From: Mumia quercus | Lineage (GTDB): Bacteria > Actinomycetota > Actinomycetes > Propionibacteriales > Nocardioidaceae | Direction of reading: 5' to 3' | Length of the DNA: 64,000 nucleotides | NCBI RefSeq assembly: GCF_025506335.1 | Contig: NZ_JANZYO010000003.1 | Location: forward strand, 372,001 to 436,000 | Part shown: positions 46,197 to 57,043 of the stretch, piece by piece | Layout: each line of letters begins with the position of its first letter | How positions within the stretch are numbered: the first letter of the stretch is position 1 | Notes under the pieces: generated by a model | The model's database searches: none | The model's input: only the letters and a program-made list of their open reading frames with translations | What the model was told of the DNA's origin: nothing | Made by a program: the position numbers and the translations under genes

Positions 46197-47456
46197 ATGG
46201 TGACGATGATCGAGACCTTGGAAACCTCTATGCGCCCGCTCCGGAACCGTCTCGGCGGCTCCGGTCGACCCGGTTGGGCGGCGGGCGCGACGGCCGCTGT
46301 CGCGGCCGCCCTGCTGGGCCTGCTCGTGTGCGGTGGGCTGACCGTCGTCGTGTGGCTCGCCGCCGACACCGGGACGGCCGGCGGCGCCCTGCGGGGCGGT
46401 GCGATCGCGTGGCTCGCGGCCCACGGGAGCGGGGTGACGGTCGGCCAGACCGTGATCAACGCCATTCCGCTCGGTCTCTTCCTCCTGGCGGTGCTCACCC
46501 TCCACTCGACCGTCGCCCGCGTCAGCGCGGGCTGGGGTGTCGCCAACGGCGTCCGCGAGGTCGGGGTGGTCGCGTCCTCCTGCGCGGTGACGTACGCGGC
46601 GGTGCTCGCGGTCGTGGCGTGGTGGTCCCCGCTCGACGGTGCTGCCGTCCAACCGTGGCGTGCGGCCGTCGCCGGCCTCCTCGTCGGGGCGGTCTTCGGA
46701 GCCAGCGGCGCCGCGCACGGCTCGGGCGTGCTGCGCCGCCAGTACCGCTCGCTCCCGCCGACCGGACGCTCCGCGCTGCGCGGGGGGATCGTCGGCGCGG
46801 TGGCGCTCGTCGCGCTCGCCGGCGTTCTCGTCGTCGGCGGTCTCGTGGCCCGGGCGGACGCCGTCGGCGCGCTCTGGTCCGGTCTGCGGCCGGGTCTCCT
46901 CGGGGGGATCGGTCTGCTCCTCGTGTGCCTCCTGGTGCTGCCCAACCTCGTCCTCTGGACCGTGGCGGCGATGCTCGGACCCGGGTACGCCCTCGGCGCC
47001 GGGACGTCGGTCACCCTGACGTCCAGCACGCTGGGTGCGGTCCCGGCGCTCCCCGTCCTCGCGGCCGTCCCGCCGGCGGGTCCTCGGCCGGGCTGGCTCA
47101 TCGCGTTCGCCGCGGCCCCGCTCCTCGCCGGAGCGCTCGCGGGCTACCTCGCGGTGGAGGGGGCTGAGCGGCGCGCGCTCGGCGAGCTCCGTACCGACGT
47201 CGTGGCCGGTGCCGGTGCCGGGGTCTTCGCCGGATCGCTGGTCGGGCTCGGCCTGCTGCTCTCCGGAGGCAGCCTCGGCCCCGGCCGACTTGGCACCAGC
47301 GGCCCCGACCTGCCGCTCTCGGTGCTCCTCGCGATCAGCGTCCTGGCCGTGGGCGGCGCGGTCGGTGCGGCGGCGGCGCACTATCGTGGTCGCCGTGGAG
47401 CAGACGACGACGCCACCTCGGACCCAGCCTCGCAGGACTCCACCTCCAGCGTCTGA
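46197..47456 (+). CDS. perM: PerM-like multi-helix membrane protein (DUF6350)
   Basis: The 419 residues have about nine or ten hydrophobic helices and a short acidic tail ([12 protein letters not shown]). The gene lies between sucCD and purN-purH exactly where Mycobacterium has perM, a membrane protein tied to cell division and persistence. Function here is inferred from that synteny and topology. Several in-frame starts occur close together (46197, 46206 and 46230), and the first is given. The purN gene begins inside its last 62 bases. Confidence 0.8.
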   Translation: MVTMIETLETSMRPLRNRLGGSGRPGWAAGATAAVAAALLGLLVCGGLTVVVWLAADTGTAGGALRGGAIAWLAAHGSGVTVGQTVINAIPLGLFLLAVLTLHSTVARVSAGWGVANGVREVGVVASSCAVTYAAVLAVVAWWSPLDGAAVQPWRAAVAGLLVGAVFGASGAAHGSGVLRRQYRSLPPTGRSALRGGIVGAVALVALAGVLVVGGLVARADAVGALWSGLRPGLLGGIGLLLVCLLVLPNLVLWTVAAMLGPGYALGAGTSVTLTSSTLGAVPALPVLAAVPPAGPRPGWLIAFAAAPLLAGALAGYLAVEGAERRALGELRTDVVAGAGAGVFAGSLVGLGLLLSGGSLGPGRLGTSGPDLPLSVLLAISVLAVGGAVGAAAAHYRGRRGADDDATSDPASQDSTSSV

Positions 47457-48063
47457 GCGGCCGGCGCGGCTGGTCGTCCTGGTCTCAGGGTCCGGGAGCA
47501 ACCTGCAGGCGCTGCTCGACGCGTGCGCCGACCCGGCGTACGGGGCCGAGGTCGTGGCCGTCGGCGCCGACCGTGACGGGATCGAGGGCCTGGCCCGCGG
47601 TGAGCGTGCCGGAGCGGCGACGTTCGTGCACCGGGTCCGCGACTACGCCGAGCGTGCCGAGTGGGACGCCGCCCTCACCGCCACCGTCGCCTCGTACGAG
47701 CCGGACCTCGTCGTGTCGGCGGGGTTCCTCAAGCTCGTCGGGTCGTCGTTCCTCACGGCGTTCGCCGACCGCTACGTCAACACCCACAATTCCCTCCTCC
47801 CGAGCTTCGTCGGCATCCACGGCCCGCGCGACGCGCTGGCGTACGGGGTGAAGCTCGCGGGAGCCACGCTGTTCTTCGTCGACGACGGGGTCGACACCGG
47901 GCCGATCATCGCCCAGGTCGCCGTCCCCGTCCTCGACGACGACGACGAGGACGCGCTCACCGAGCGCATCAAGGAAGCGGAGCGTCGGCAGCTCGTCGAC
48001 GCCGTCGGAGCGATGGTCCGCGAGGGCTGGACCATCGACGGAAGAAAGGTCACGATCGGATGA
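47395..48063 (+). CDS. purN: phosphoribosylglycinamide formyltransferase
   Basis: The 222 residues transfer a formyl group from 10-formyl-THF to GAR in purine synthesis. After a roughly 26-residue Pro/Thr-rich leader come [17 protein letters not shown], the catalytic [21 protein letters not shown] (Asn-x-His retained; the residue after His is Asn where Pro is usual), and the Asp loop [15 protein letters not shown]. The GTG at 47395 is 7 nt after a TATCGT -10 box that lies within perM, so a nested leaderless start is likely. purH overlaps its stop by ATGA. Confidence 0.94.
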   Translation: MEQTTTPPRTQPRRTPPPASERPARLVVLVSGSGSNLQALLDACADPAYGAEVVAVGADRDGIEGLARGERAGAATFVHRVRDYAERAEWDAALTATVASYEPDLVVSAGFLKLVGSSFLTAFADRYVNTHNSLLPSFVGIHGPRDALAYGVKLAGATLFFVDDGVDTGPIIAQVAVPVLDDDDEDALTERIKEAERRQLVDAVGAMVREGWTIDGRKVTIG

Positions 48064-49661
48064 GCGACGTCGAGCGCGAGGTGCCGGCCGACGAGGCGGG
48101 GCACGACGACGGGAAGCGGCCGATCAAGCGGGCGCTGATCTCGGTCTACGACAAGACCGGCCTGGAGGCGCTGGCGTCCGGGCTGCAGCTCGCAGGTGTC
48201 GAGATCGTGTCCACCGGGTCCACGGCCGCGCGGATCGCCGACGCCGGCGTCCCGGTGACCAAGGTCGAGGACCTCACCGGGTTCCCGGAGACGCTGGACG
48301 GACGCGTCAAGACGCTCCACCCGAAGGTCCACGCGGGCATCCTCGCCGACCTGCGTCTCGACGCGCACGTGGAGCAGCTGACCGAGCTCGAGATCGAGCC
48401 GTTCGACCTCGTCGTGGTCAACCTCTACCCGTTCCGGCAGACGGTCGCCTCCGGCGCGACCCCGGACGAGGTGGTCGAGCAGATCGACATCGGCGGACCC
48501 TCGATGGTGCGTGCGGCCGCCAAGAACCACCCGTCGGTCGCGGTGGTGGTGGACCCGCGCCGCTACGACGTGCTGCTCGACGCCGTGCGCGAGGGCGGGT
48601 TCACGCTGGCGCAGCGCAAGCGGCTCGCCGCGGAGGCGTTCGCGCACACCGCCTCGTACGACATCGCCGTCGCCTCGTGGTTCGAGAGCGTGTACGCGCC
48701 GCAGTCCGCGCAGCAGTTCCCCGCGTGGGTCGGTGGCGACTGGGCGTTGTCGGCGACGCTGCGCTACGGCGAGAACCCGCACCAGCCGGCCGCGCTGTAC
48801 CACGGGGACCGTCCCGGCATCGCCAACGCGACGCAGCTGCACGGCAAGGAGATGTCGTACAACAACTACGTCGACGCCGACGCGGCCCGCCGTGCGGCCA
48901 ACGACTTCGCCGAGCCCGCCGTCGCGATCATCAAGCACGCCAACCCGTGCGGCATCGCGGTCGGTGACGACATCGTCACGGCGTACGAGAAGGCGCACGC
49001 GACCGATCCGGTCTCGGCGTACGGCGGCGTGATCGCGGCCAACCGCCCGGTGACGGTGGAGATGGCCGAGAAGGTCGCGAAGGTGTTCACCGAGGTGATC
49101 GTGGCGCCGGAGTTCGAGCCGCGGGCGGTCGAGGTGCTGACGCGCAAGAAGAACATCCGCATCCTGGTCGCGCCGCTCGACGAGCACCCGCAGCGGATCG
49201 AGATGCGGCCGATCTCCGGCGGTCTCCTGGTGCAGTCGCGCGACCACGTGGACGCCCCGGGCGACGATCCGGCGAGCTGGACGCTCGCGGCGGGTGAGGC
49301 GGCGGACGACGCGACGCTGGCCGAGCTGGCGTTCGCGTGGACGGCGTGCCGCTCGGTGAAGTCGAACGCCATCCTGCTCGCCAAGGACGGCGGTGCTGTC
49401 GGCGTCGGCATGGGCCAGGTCAACCGTGTGGACTCGTGCCGCCTGGCCGTGGAGCGGGCGGGGGCCGACCGCGCTCGCGGATCGGTCGGCGCGTCGGACG
49501 CGTTCTTCCCGTTCGCCGATGGGCTGCAGGTGCTGATCGACGCCGGTGTCCGTGCCGTGGTCCAGCCCGGCGGGTCCGTGCGCGACGACGAGGTCGTCGC
49601 CGCTGCGAACGCTGCGGGCCTCACGATGTACTTCACGGGGTCGCGGCACTTCTTCCACTGA
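48060..49661 (+). CDS. purH: bifunctional AICAR formyltransferase / IMP cyclohydrolase
   Basis: The 533 residues catalyse the last two steps of IMP synthesis. The N-terminal cyclohydrolase (about 20-220, [31 protein letters not shown]) is joined to the transformylase domain (about 225-533), which contains the catalytic Lys-His in [11 protein letters not shown] and the C-terminal [28 protein letters not shown]. It is translationally coupled to purN (ATGA) and supplies the IMP used by guaB. It converges with the YbaK-like gene with 27 bp between. Confidence 0.96.
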   Translation: MSDVEREVPADEAGHDDGKRPIKRALISVYDKTGLEALASGLQLAGVEIVSTGSTAARIADAGVPVTKVEDLTGFPETLDGRVKTLHPKVHAGILADLRLDAHVEQLTELEIEPFDLVVVNLYPFRQTVASGATPDEVVEQIDIGGPSMVRAAAKNHPSVAVVVDPRRYDVLLDAVREGGFTLAQRKRLAAEAFAHTASYDIAVASWFESVYAPQSAQQFPAWVGGDWALSATLRYGENPHQPAALYHGDRPGIANATQLHGKEMSYNNYVDADAARRAANDFAEPAVAIIKHANPCGIAVGDDIVTAYEKAHATDPVSAYGGVIAANRPVTVEMAEKVAKVFTEVIVAPEFEPRAVEVLTRKKNIRILVAPLDEHPQRIEMRPISGGLLVQSRDHVDAPGDDPASWTLAAGEAADDATLAELAFAWTACRSVKSNAILLAKDGGAVGVGMGQVNRVDSCRLAVERAGADRARGSVGASDAFFPFADGLQVLIDAGVRAVVQPGGSVRDDEVVAAANAAGLTMYFTGSRHFFH

Positions 49662-49688
49662 CGGACGTCGTGACGCTCGTCGTCTGCG

Positions 49689-50228
49689 TCAGCGGGCGTA
49701 CGGGCCGACCTCGGCGGAGGGGAGCGCGGCGAGCAGGGTGCCGGGGACGACCAGCTTCGACCCGCGGATCCCCGAGCCGATCACCGCCCGCTCCAGAGCG
49801 GCGGCGTGCTCGTCGACGAGCACGGGCCAGGTCGCCGGCACACCGACGGGCGTGATCCCGCCGTACTCCATGCCCGTCGTCTCCGTCGCCCACTCCATCG
49901 GGGCGAACGACAGCTTGCGGACGTCGAGCCGCCTGCGGATCGTGGCGTTCACGTCGGCCCGCGTGTCGGCACGGACCACGCACGCGGCGGCCCGCTCCTC
50001 CCCGGCGCGCCGACCGAGGACCACGACGCAGTTCGCCGAGACCTCGAGCGGCACCTCGTACGCCTCCGAGAAGGCGGCCGTGTCGGCGAGGGCGGGGTCG
50101 ATCGCGCACACCCACGCGTCGCCGGCGGCCGGTCCGAGGGCGTCGAGCGCTGCCGCGACCGGGGCGGCGAGGAGGTCGGGTCGATCGAGTGCGGGGACGA
50201 GGTCGAGGGTTCCGAGGCGCGGGATCAC
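49689..50228 (-). CDS. YbaK/ProX-like aminoacyl-tRNA deacylase domain protein
   Basis: The 179 residues match the YbaK/prolyl-tRNA-editing fold (PF04073 type): [13 protein letters not shown] in the first half, and [28 protein letters not shown], including the GGxxPxG loop, in the second. Family members hydrolyse mischarged tRNAs; which amino acid is corrected here cannot be told. The GTG at 50228 lies 30 bp from the folD start on the other strand, and the two starts are set in a symmetric inverted repeat. Confidence 0.82.
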   Translation of the reverse strand: MIPRLGTLDLVPALDRPDLLAAPVAAALDALGPAAGDAWVCAIDPALADTAAFSEAYEVPLEVSANCVVVLGRRAGEERAAACVVRADTRADVNATIRRRLDVRKLSFAPMEWATETTGMEYGGITPVGVPATWPVLVDEHAAALERAVIGSGIRGSKLVVPGTLLAALPSAEVGPYAR

Positions 50229-50231
50229 CTC

Positions 50232-50255
50232 CGAAGTCTGGCATGGGAGACTTCG
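50232..50255. promoter_or_regulatory. symmetric divergent promoter between the YbaK-like gene and folD
   Basis: CGAAGTCT (50232-50239) and AGACTTCG (50248-50255) form a perfect 8-8-8 inverted repeat. On each strand the arm supplies a hexamer (GAGACT for folD, CAGACT for the other gene) ending 6 nt before a GTG start, the geometry of leaderless promoters. The -10 match is weaker than TANNNT. Confidence 0.45.
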
Positions 50256-50258
50256 AGG

Positions 50259-51119
50259 GTGAGCGCACAGATTCTCGACGGCAAGGCCACCGCGGCCGCC
50301 ATCAAGGCCGACCTCACCACGCGGGTCGCCGCCCTCGCCGAGCGTGGCGTCAGGCCGGGTCTCGGCACGCTGCTCGTGGGCGACGACCCCGGCAGCCAGA
50401 TCTACGTCGCGGGCAAGCACCGCGACTGCGCCCAGGTCGGGATCGAGTCGATCCGCGTCGACCTTCCGGACACCGCGACGCAGCGCGAGATCCTCGACGC
50501 CGTCGCGGCGCTGAACGCCGACCCCGCCTGCACGGGCTACATCGTCCAGCTCCCGCTCCCCAAGGGCATCGACGAGAACGCCGTCATCGGCGCCATCGAC
50601 CCCGCCAAGGATGCCGACGGGCTGCAGCCGACCAACCTCGGGTGGCTCGTCCTCAACGAGCCCGCTCCGCTCCCGTGCACCCCGCGCGGCATCGTGGAGC
50701 TGCTGCGCGCCGGCGGCGTCCCGATCGCCGGTCAGCACGTGGTCGTCGTCGGCCGTGGCGTGACGGTCGGGCGCCCGCTCGGTCTGCTCCTGACGCGCCG
50801 TACGGAGAACGCCACCGTGACGCTGTGCCACACGGGCACCCGCGACCTTGCCGCCGAGGTCGCCCGCGCCGACATCGTGGTCGCAGCCGCGGGCGTGCCC
50901 TCGATCATCACCGCCGACATGGTCAAGCCCGGCGCAGCCGTCCTCGACGTCGGCGTCAGCCGTGGTGCCGACGGCAAGATCGCCGGCGACGTCGACGCCG
51001 GTGTCGCCGAGGTGGCGGGCTGGGTCTCGCCCAACCCCGGCGGAGTCGGGCCGATGACACGGGCGATGCTCCTCCAGAACGTCGTGGAGGCCGCTGAGCG
51101 CGCCGCCGGCCTGGCATGA
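50259..51119 (+). CDS. folD: methylene-THF dehydrogenase / cyclohydrolase
   Basis: The 286 residues interconvert 5,10-methylene-THF and 10-formyl-THF, supplying formyl groups to purN and purH. Motifs: [15 protein letters not shown] at the start, the catalytic Lys region [38 protein letters not shown], the NADP site [17 protein letters not shown] and the final [17 protein letters not shown] start at 50259 fits the family N-terminus. The next gene overlaps by ATGA. Confidence 0.96.
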   Translation: MSAQILDGKATAAAIKADLTTRVAALAERGVRPGLGTLLVGDDPGSQIYVAGKHRDCAQVGIESIRVDLPDTATQREILDAVAALNADPACTGYIVQLPLPKGIDENAVIGAIDPAKDADGLQPTNLGWLVLNEPAPLPCTPRGIVELLRAGGVPIAGQHVVVVGRGVTVGRPLGLLLTRRTENATVTLCHTGTRDLAAEVARADIVVAAAGVPSIITADMVKPGAAVLDVGVSRGADGKIAGDVDAGVAEVAGWVSPNPGGVGPMTRAMLLQNVVEAAERAAGLA

Positions 51120-51400
51120 CCCGCGGGACGGGCGGGATCGGCGGGACGCAGATGTACGCGGCGCTGGTCGCCGCGCTCGTCGTGGGGCTCGCCCTGGTCG
51201 CGTTCGGCGCGTGGCGAGAAGGGATCGCGCTCATCGGCGCCAGCCTGGTCCTCGGCGCCGCGGTGCGCGCGATGCTCCCCGAGGCGCGTGCCGGCCTGCT
51301 GCGCGTACGAGGCAAGGCGTTCGACTGCGGCTGGATGCTGATCCTCGGGTCCGCGCTCGTCACGCTCGCGTTCATCGTGCCGCGCGCATTCACCGGCTAA
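51116..51400 (+). CDS. DUF3017 membrane protein
   Basis: The 94 residues have three hydrophobic helices (about 13-30, 34-51 and 72-90; [23 protein letters not shown] lies around the second). DUF3017 proteins follow folD in many actinobacteria, and their role is unknown. The start overlaps the folD stop, so translation is coupled. Confidence 0.82.
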   Translation: MTRGTGGIGGTQMYAALVAALVVGLALVAFGAWREGIALIGASLVLGAAVRAMLPEARAGLLRVRGKAFDCGWMLILGSALVTLAFIVPRAFTG

Positions 51401-51428
51401 CCCCGGTCCGGGCCGCTACGCTGCGGGC

Positions 51429-51833
51429 ATGATCCGCCTGCTGCTCAACGTCGCGATCGCGCTCGGGTCCAGCGCTGTCGGCATCCTGGTGGCGACCTGG
51501 CTCCTCGAGGACATGACGGTGAAGGCGAGCGGTTTCGTCGTCGCGGTCGTCGTCTTCACGCTGGCGCAGGCCGTCCTGTCGCCCTTCATCACGAAGGTCG
51601 CTGCGCGCAACGCGCCTGCGTTCCTCGGCGGCATCGGCCTGGTCTCGACGCTGGTGGCGCTCGTCATCGCGAACGTCTTCACCGACGGCCTCTCGATCTC
51701 CGGCGTCTCCACGTGGGTGCTGGCCTCGCTCATCGTGTGGCTCGTGACGGCCGTGGCCGCGTTCTTCCTGCCGTTCCTGGTCCTGCGCAACCGCCGCGAG
51801 GGCGACCAGCCGCGGCGCGGGCGTACGACGTAG
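51429..51833 (+). CDS. four-helix membrane protein, phage-holin-IV-like
   Basis: The 134 residues have four hydrophobic segments (about 3-27, 33-52, 63-86, 93-118) and a short basic tail (RNRREGDQPRRGRTT). This resembles the chromosomal holin-IV-like membrane family (PF04020 type), whose members are mostly not phage-derived; no phage genes are nearby. The -10 TACGCT (51417-51422) ends 6 nt before the ATG, so a leaderless mRNA is likely. Function is unknown. Confidence 0.72.
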   Translation: MIRLLLNVAIALGSSAVGILVATWLLEDMTVKASGFVVAVVVFTLAQAVLSPFITKVAARNAPAFLGGIGLVSTLVALVIANVFTDGLSISGVSTWVLASLIVWLVTAVAAFFLPFLVLRNRREGDQPRRGRTT

Positions 51834-51844
51834 GACCCGACAAG

Positions 51845-51891
51845 AGGACCCGACGTCTCACCCCGGATCCGGGGTGAGACAGTCGGGTCCT
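51845..51891. terminator. bidirectional hairpin terminator
   Basis: The outer arms 51845-51854 and 51882-51891 and the inner arms 51855-51864 and 51871-51880 pair with a single bulged A at 51881, giving a 20-bp stem around GGATCC. It lies between the convergent holin-like gene and mdh. Confidence 0.85.
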
Positions 51892-51915
51892 GATGTCGGG
51901 AGGTGCGTCAGGCGC

Positions 51916-52953
<1,038 letters not shown>

Positions 52954-53006
52954 CTAGCAAGCCCGCCCGCCGCCGCCGTGACGGGGTGCGGGCCCGCCGC
53001 TGCGGC

Positions 53007-53759
53007 TCAGCGGTCGCTGTCGCCGACGACGTCGATGTCGCTGCGGTCGACCCCGGTGATGAAGACGAACGTCGCCCCGGCGATGGCGGCACCGATCAGC
53101 GGTGCGAGCAGGAACACCCAGACCTGGGCCAGCGCGTCGACGCCGGCGAACCAGGCGACGCCCAGCGACCGGGCGGGGTTGACGGAGGTGTTGCTGACCG
53201 GGATCGAGATGAGGTGGATGAGCGTCAGCATCAGGCCGATCGCCAGTGGGGCGAACCCGACCGGCGCACGCTTCGACGTCACGCCCAAGATCACGTACAG
53301 GAACATCGCCGTCATCACGACCTCGCAGAGGAAGACGGACCACAGCGCGTACCCGCCCGGCGAGCGGTCGCCGTAACCGTTCGTCGCGAAGCCGCTGTCG
53401 ACCGCCGAGAACCCGTCGACGCCGTTGGCGATGGCGAGCAGCACGGCGCCGGCGAGCGTCGCGCCGATGATCTGGACGATCCAGTACGGGCCGACGTCCT
53501 TCCACGGGAAGCGCTTGGCGACCGCCAGGCCGAAGGTGACCGCGGGGTTGAAGTGCGCCCCGGAGATGTGGCCGACGGCGTACGCTCCGGTGAGGACCGT
53601 CAGGCCGAAGGCGAACGCCACACCGAGGTGACCGACTCCGAGGTTGCCCGCGTCGGTGAGGAAGACGGCGGCGAGGACTGCCGTGCCGCAGCCGCCGAGC
53701 ACCAGCCAGAAGGAGCCGAGCAGCTCGGCGCCGAGTCGAGAGCGAAGATCGGGTGTCAT
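53007..53759 (-). CDS. aqpZ: aquaporin Z-type channel
   Basis: The 250-residue MIP protein has six membrane helices and both half-helix motifs, [11 protein letters not shown] (about 68-78) and SVNPARSLG (about 189-197). Residues around the second NPA, including the conserved Arg, favour a water channel over a glycerol facilitator; selectivity is inference. The ATG at 53759 is chosen because the amphipathic N-terminus [20 protein letters not shown] is typical. It is divergent from the MFS gene. Confidence 0.93.
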   Translation of the reverse strand: MTPDLRSRLGAELLGSFWLVLGGCGTAVLAAVFLTDAGNLGVGHLGVAFAFGLTVLTGAYAVGHISGAHFNPAVTFGLAVAKRFPWKDVGPYWIVQIIGATLAGAVLLAIANGVDGFSAVDSGFATNGYGDRSPGGYALWSVFLCEVVMTAMFLYVILGVTSKRAPVGFAPLAIGLMLTLIHLISIPVSNTSVNPARSLGVAWFAGVDALAQVWVFLLAPLIGAAIAGATFVFITGVDRSDIDVVGDSDR

Positions 53760-53891
53760 GCAGGCCCCTTCGTACGAGGCGCCCCCCTGACGCCCGTCCG
53801 TCTCGCATTGTGCTCGCGTCGGCGCCGATGCGCGCGCGGACACGCACGACGGGGGAGCGGGGTGAGCGAGTTCACCCCGCAAGGCCGAGAA

Positions 53892-53915
53892 TTGTTCTGT
53901 CCAACAACTTATGCT
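53892..53915 (+). promoter_or_regulatory. dyad and -10 box before the MFS exporter
   Basis: TTGTT-CTGTCC-AACAA (53892-53907) is a perfect 5-6-5 inverted repeat ending 2 bp before the -10 TATGCT (53910-53915). The arrangement suggests a repressor site over the promoter. No regulator gene is adjacent. Confidence 0.45.
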
Positions 53916-53922
53916 GGGAACG

Positions 53923-55149
53923 GTGACCTTCTCCACCGCATCCCGTCGTACGAGCACCTCCTCTTCGCGACCCCAGAACCTCTTCCTGGCCCTGATCGCG
54001 CTGGCGCTGGGCGGGTTCGCGATCGGCACGACCGAGTACGTCACGATGGGCCTGCTGCCCGAGATCGCCGACGGCATCGACGTCTCGATCCCGAGCGCGG
54101 GCCACGTGATCTCCGCGTACGCGGTCGGTGTCGTCGTCGGCGCCCCGGTCATCGTCTCGCTCACGGCCAGACTTCCGAAGCACGCGCTGGCCATCGGGCT
54201 CGTGGCCGCGCTCGCGCTCGGCAACCTCCTCACCGCGATCGCGCCCTCGTACGAGACGCTGCTCGGCGCCCGGTTCCTCGCCGGGCTGCCGCACGGCGCC
54301 TACTTCGGCGTCGCGTCGCTGATCGCGGCCTCGATGGTCTCGCCGCTGCGTCGCGGACGGGCCGTCGCGACCGTCATGCTCGGTCTCGCCGCCGCCAACC
54401 TGGTCGGCGTCCCCGCGAGCACCTTCCTCGGGCAGCTGCTCGGCTGGCGCTCGGCGTACTGGGTCGTCGTCGCGCTCGCCGTGGTGACGATGGGCTTCAT
54501 CGGCGCCTTCGTCCCGCAGCAGCAGCGCGACACCTCCGCGACCGTACGCCGAGAGCTGAAGGCGCTGCGGCAGCCGCAGGTGCTGCTGACCGCCGGCGTC
54601 GGTGCGATCGGGTTCGGCGGGCTCTTCGCCGTCTACAGCTACATCGCGCCGATCACGACCGACGTGACGATGATGAGCGCCGGCTTCGTGCCGTGGGTGC
54701 TGCTCGTCTACGGCGTCGGGTCTGTCGTCGGCACCGCGCTCGGCGGACGCCTCGCCGACCATGCGCTCTTCGCCTGGCTGTCCGCGATGCTGGTGGCGAT
54801 GGCGCTGCTGCTGGCGGTGTTCGCCTACACCGCCGAGCACGGACTGCTCCTGCTGCTCGGCGTCTTCCTGCTCTCGGCCGCGGCGGCGGCGCTGGGGCTG
54901 CTGCTCCAGATGCGCCTCATGGAGGTCTCCGGCAGCGCGCAGATGCTCGGCGCCGCCCTCAACCACTCCGCGCTCAACGCCGCCAACGCCCTTGGGGCGT
55001 GGCTGGGCGGAGCCTCGATCGCTGCGGGCTTCGGCTACCTGTCGACGGCATGGGTCGGGGTCGGCCTGTCGCTCGCGGGACTGGCCGTCCTCGTGGTCTC
55101 GGCATGGCTCTACCGCGGCGAACGCCTCTCGCTCTCGCTCGCGCACTGA
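53923..55149 (+). CDS. MFS exporter, DHA1 family
   Basis: About 408 residues with 12 helices. The motif A loop after helix 2 is atypical ([14 protein letters not shown]), and an antiporter motif C lies in the fifth helix region ([17 protein letters not shown]). It resembles AraJ/Cmx-type drug or sugar effluxers, and the substrate is unknown. The -10 TATGCT ends 7 nt before the GTG at 53923; an in-frame ATG at 53911 overlaps that -10 box and would lie upstream of the mRNA start, so the GTG is preferred. It ends at a hairpin facing cysA. Confidence 0.82.
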   Translation: MTFSTASRRTSTSSSRPQNLFLALIALALGGFAIGTTEYVTMGLLPEIADGIDVSIPSAGHVISAYAVGVVVGAPVIVSLTARLPKHALAIGLVAALALGNLLTAIAPSYETLLGARFLAGLPHGAYFGVASLIAASMVSPLRRGRAVATVMLGLAAANLVGVPASTFLGQLLGWRSAYWVVVALAVVTMGFIGAFVPQQQRDTSATVRRELKALRQPQVLLTAGVGAIGFGGLFAVYSYIAPITTDVTMMSAGFVPWVLLVYGVGSVVGTALGGRLADHALFAWLSAMLVAMALLLAVFAYTAEHGLLLLLGVFLLSAAAAALGLLLQMRLMEVSGSAQMLGAALNHSALNAANALGAWLGGASIAAGFGYLSTAWVGVGLSLAGLAVLVVSAWLYRGERLSLSLAH

Positions 55150-55159
55150 TCCCACGGTC

Positions 55160-55203
55160 CACTCTCCGTGGGGCCCCCGCTCGGGTGGGCCCCACGGAGA
55201 GTG
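55160..55203. terminator. bidirectional hairpin terminator
   Basis: The arms 55160-55176 and 55187-55203 are perfect complements over 17 bp with a 10-nt loop, 10 bp after the MFS stop and 5 bp from the cysA stop on the other strand. Confidence 0.85.
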
Positions 55204-55208
55204 TCAGG

Positions 55209-56183
55209 TCAGGCCGGTACGGGGGAGTGGGCGCCGTTGACCCCGGCGGTCTCCCGCAGCCACACGGCGGCACCGTCGGAGACGCCTCGCTGTACCGCCT
55301 CGGAGCGCGTGAGCTGCACCAGGATCGGCTCGCCCCCGTCGGTCGGCGTCACCTCGAGCCGCACCTCGTACCCGATCCGCGTCCATCGCGTGACCGTCCC
55401 CGGTACGGCGTCCGGGACGGGTGCGGTGGTGACCTCGATGTCGTGCGGGCGTACGAGCCGTCCGCCGAGCGTGGTCACCGGGCCGAGGAACGACAGCACG
55501 AAGTCCGACGCCGGCTGGTCGTACAGCTCGTCGGGCGTGCCGATCTGCTCGATCCGCCCCTGGTTGATCACCACGATCTGGTCGGCGACCTCGAGGGCCT
55601 CCTCCTGGTCGTGGGTCACGAACACGGTCGTCACGTGGACGTCGTCGTGCAGGCGGCGCAGCCAGTCGCGCAGCTCCTTGCGGACCTTCGCGTCGAGGGC
55701 GCCGAACGGCTCGTCGAGCAGCAGCACGCTGGGCTCGATCGCGAGGGCGCGGGCGAGCGCCATGCGCTGACGCTGCCCGCCGGACAGCTGTGACGGGTAG
55801 CGGTCGGCGAACTGCTCGAGGTGCACCAGGCGGAGCATCTCGGCGACCCGCTCGGCGACCTGCTGCTTCGGCTGCTTGCGGATCTCGAGGCCGAACGCGA
55901 CGTTGCGCGCGACCGTCATGTGCTTGAACGCGGCGTAGTGCTGGAACACGAACCCGACGTTGCGCTTGCGCGCCGGCAGGCGCGTCGCGTCCGTCCCCTC
56001 GATCTCGACGGTGCCGGAGTCGGCGTTCTCCAGCCCCGCGATGATGCGCAGCAGCGTCGACTTGCCGCCGCCGCTGGGCCCGAGGAGCGCCGTGAGCTTG
56101 CCGGTCGGGACGGAGAGGTTGATGTCTTCGAGGGCCACGAAGTCGCCGAAGCGGCGGCTGACCCCTGCGATCTCGATGCTCAT
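55209..56183 (-). CDS. cysA: sulfate/thiosulfate ABC importer ATPase
   Basis: The 324 residues contain an ABC ATPase domain (about 1-235) with Walker [10 protein letters not shown] (35-43), signature [14 protein letters not shown] and Walker [13 protein letters not shown], followed by a C-terminal regulatory domain ([17 protein letters not shown]) typical of CysA. It energises import of sulfate captured by CysP through CysT/CysW. Its start overlaps the cysW stop by 4 bp, so it is the last gene of a cysP-T-W-A operon. Confidence 0.93.
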   Translation of the reverse strand: MSIEIAGVSRRFGDFVALEDINLSVPTGKLTALLGPSGGGKSTLLRIIAGLENADSGTVEIEGTDATRLPARKRNVGFVFQHYAAFKHMTVARNVAFGLEIRKQPKQQVAERVAEMLRLVHLEQFADRYPSQLSGGQRQRMALARALAIEPSVLLLDEPFGALDAKVRKELRDWLRRLHDDVHVTTVFVTHDQEEALEVADQIVVINQGRIEQIGTPDELYDQPASDFVLSFLGPVTTLGGRLVRPHDIEVTTAPVPDAVPGTVTRWTRIGYEVRLEVTPTDGGEPILVQLTRSEAVQRGVSDGAAVWLRETAGVNGAHSPVPA

Positions 56184-57043
56184 GCTGGGTCCTTCTCGGT
56201 ACGGAGGGGGGTGGCGGTGGCGCCGGCGGTCTCGGCCGACTCGCTGTGGCCGGGCCGCAGCAGCGTGACGACGATCAGCGCGAGGACGGCCGCGGCCGCG
56301 AGGACGAACGACGAGGCGTACGCGGCGGTCTGCTCGAAGTTCTGGTACTTCTCCTCGACCACCAGGGTCGCCGTCTGCGTCTGGCCGACGACGTTGCCGG
56401 AGACGATCTTGACCGCGCCGAACTCACCCAGCGAACGAGCGAGGCTCAGCACGACGCCGTAGACGAGCGCCCAGCGGATCGCCGGGATCGTGATGCGGCG
56501 GAAGGTCTGCCAGGCGTTGGCGCCGAGGCTGCGCGCAGCCTGCTCCTGCTCGGTCCCGATCTCGGTGAGGACGGGCACGATCTCGCGGATCACCAGCGGC
56601 AGCGACACGAACGCCGTCGCCATGATGATCCCTGGCGTCGCGTAGATGACCTGGAGCCCGGCGCCCTCGAGCGCGGGGCCGAACCAGCCGTTCGTGCCGC
56701 CGTACGCGAGGAGCAGTGCCAGGCCGACGACGACCGGCGACACCGAGAGCGGAAGGTCGATCAGCGCCGAGAGCGCCCTCCGCCCGGGGAAGGTGTAGCG
56801 CACCAGCAGGAGCGAGATCAGAATGCCGAAGACGGTGTTGATGACCACGGCCCACACGGCCACGATCAGCGTGAGCTGGAACGCGTACGCGGTGGTCTCC
56901 TCGGTCAGCGCGTCGAAGAAGGTCCCGAAGCCGTCGGCGAACGCGTTCTTCGCGACCAGCGAGACCGGCCACACGATGAGCAGCCCGAGGTAGACGAGCA
57001 CGATCGTCCGGAGCGTGTAGCGGGTGAGGCGGTTCCCGGTCAT
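56180..57043 (-). CDS. cysW: sulfate ABC importer permease
   Basis: The 287 residues have six or more helices, and the permease EAA loop is in [32 protein letters not shown] (about 166-197). It starts [22 protein letters not shown] and shows the CysW pattern [15 protein letters not shown]. It is encoded between cysT and cysA with overlapping starts and stops on both sides, so all three are translationally coupled. It pairs with CysT as the membrane channel. Confidence 0.93.
   Translation of the reverse strand: MTGNRLTRYTLRTIVLVYLGLLIVWPVSLVAKNAFADGFGTFFDALTEETTAYAFQLTLIVAVWAVVINTVFGILISLLLVRYTFPGRRALSALIDLPLSVSPVVVGLALLLAYGGTNGWFGPALEGAGLQVIYATPGIIMATAFVSLPLVIREIVPVLTEIGTEQEQAARSLGANAWQTFRRITIPAIRWALVYGVVLSLARSLGEFGAVKIVSGNVVGQTQTATLVVEEKYQNFEQTAAYASSFVLAAAAVLALIVVTLLRPGHSESAETAGATATPLRTEKDPA

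Noticed and set aside
51429-51833. Phage holin implying a prophage
   Set aside because: The gene belongs to a chromosomal holin-IV-like membrane family and no phage structural, lysis or integrase genes lie nearby.
53911-53922. ATG at 53911 as the MFS start
   Set aside because: The ATG lies inside the -10 box TATGCT, so it would not be in the mRNA if that promoter is used.
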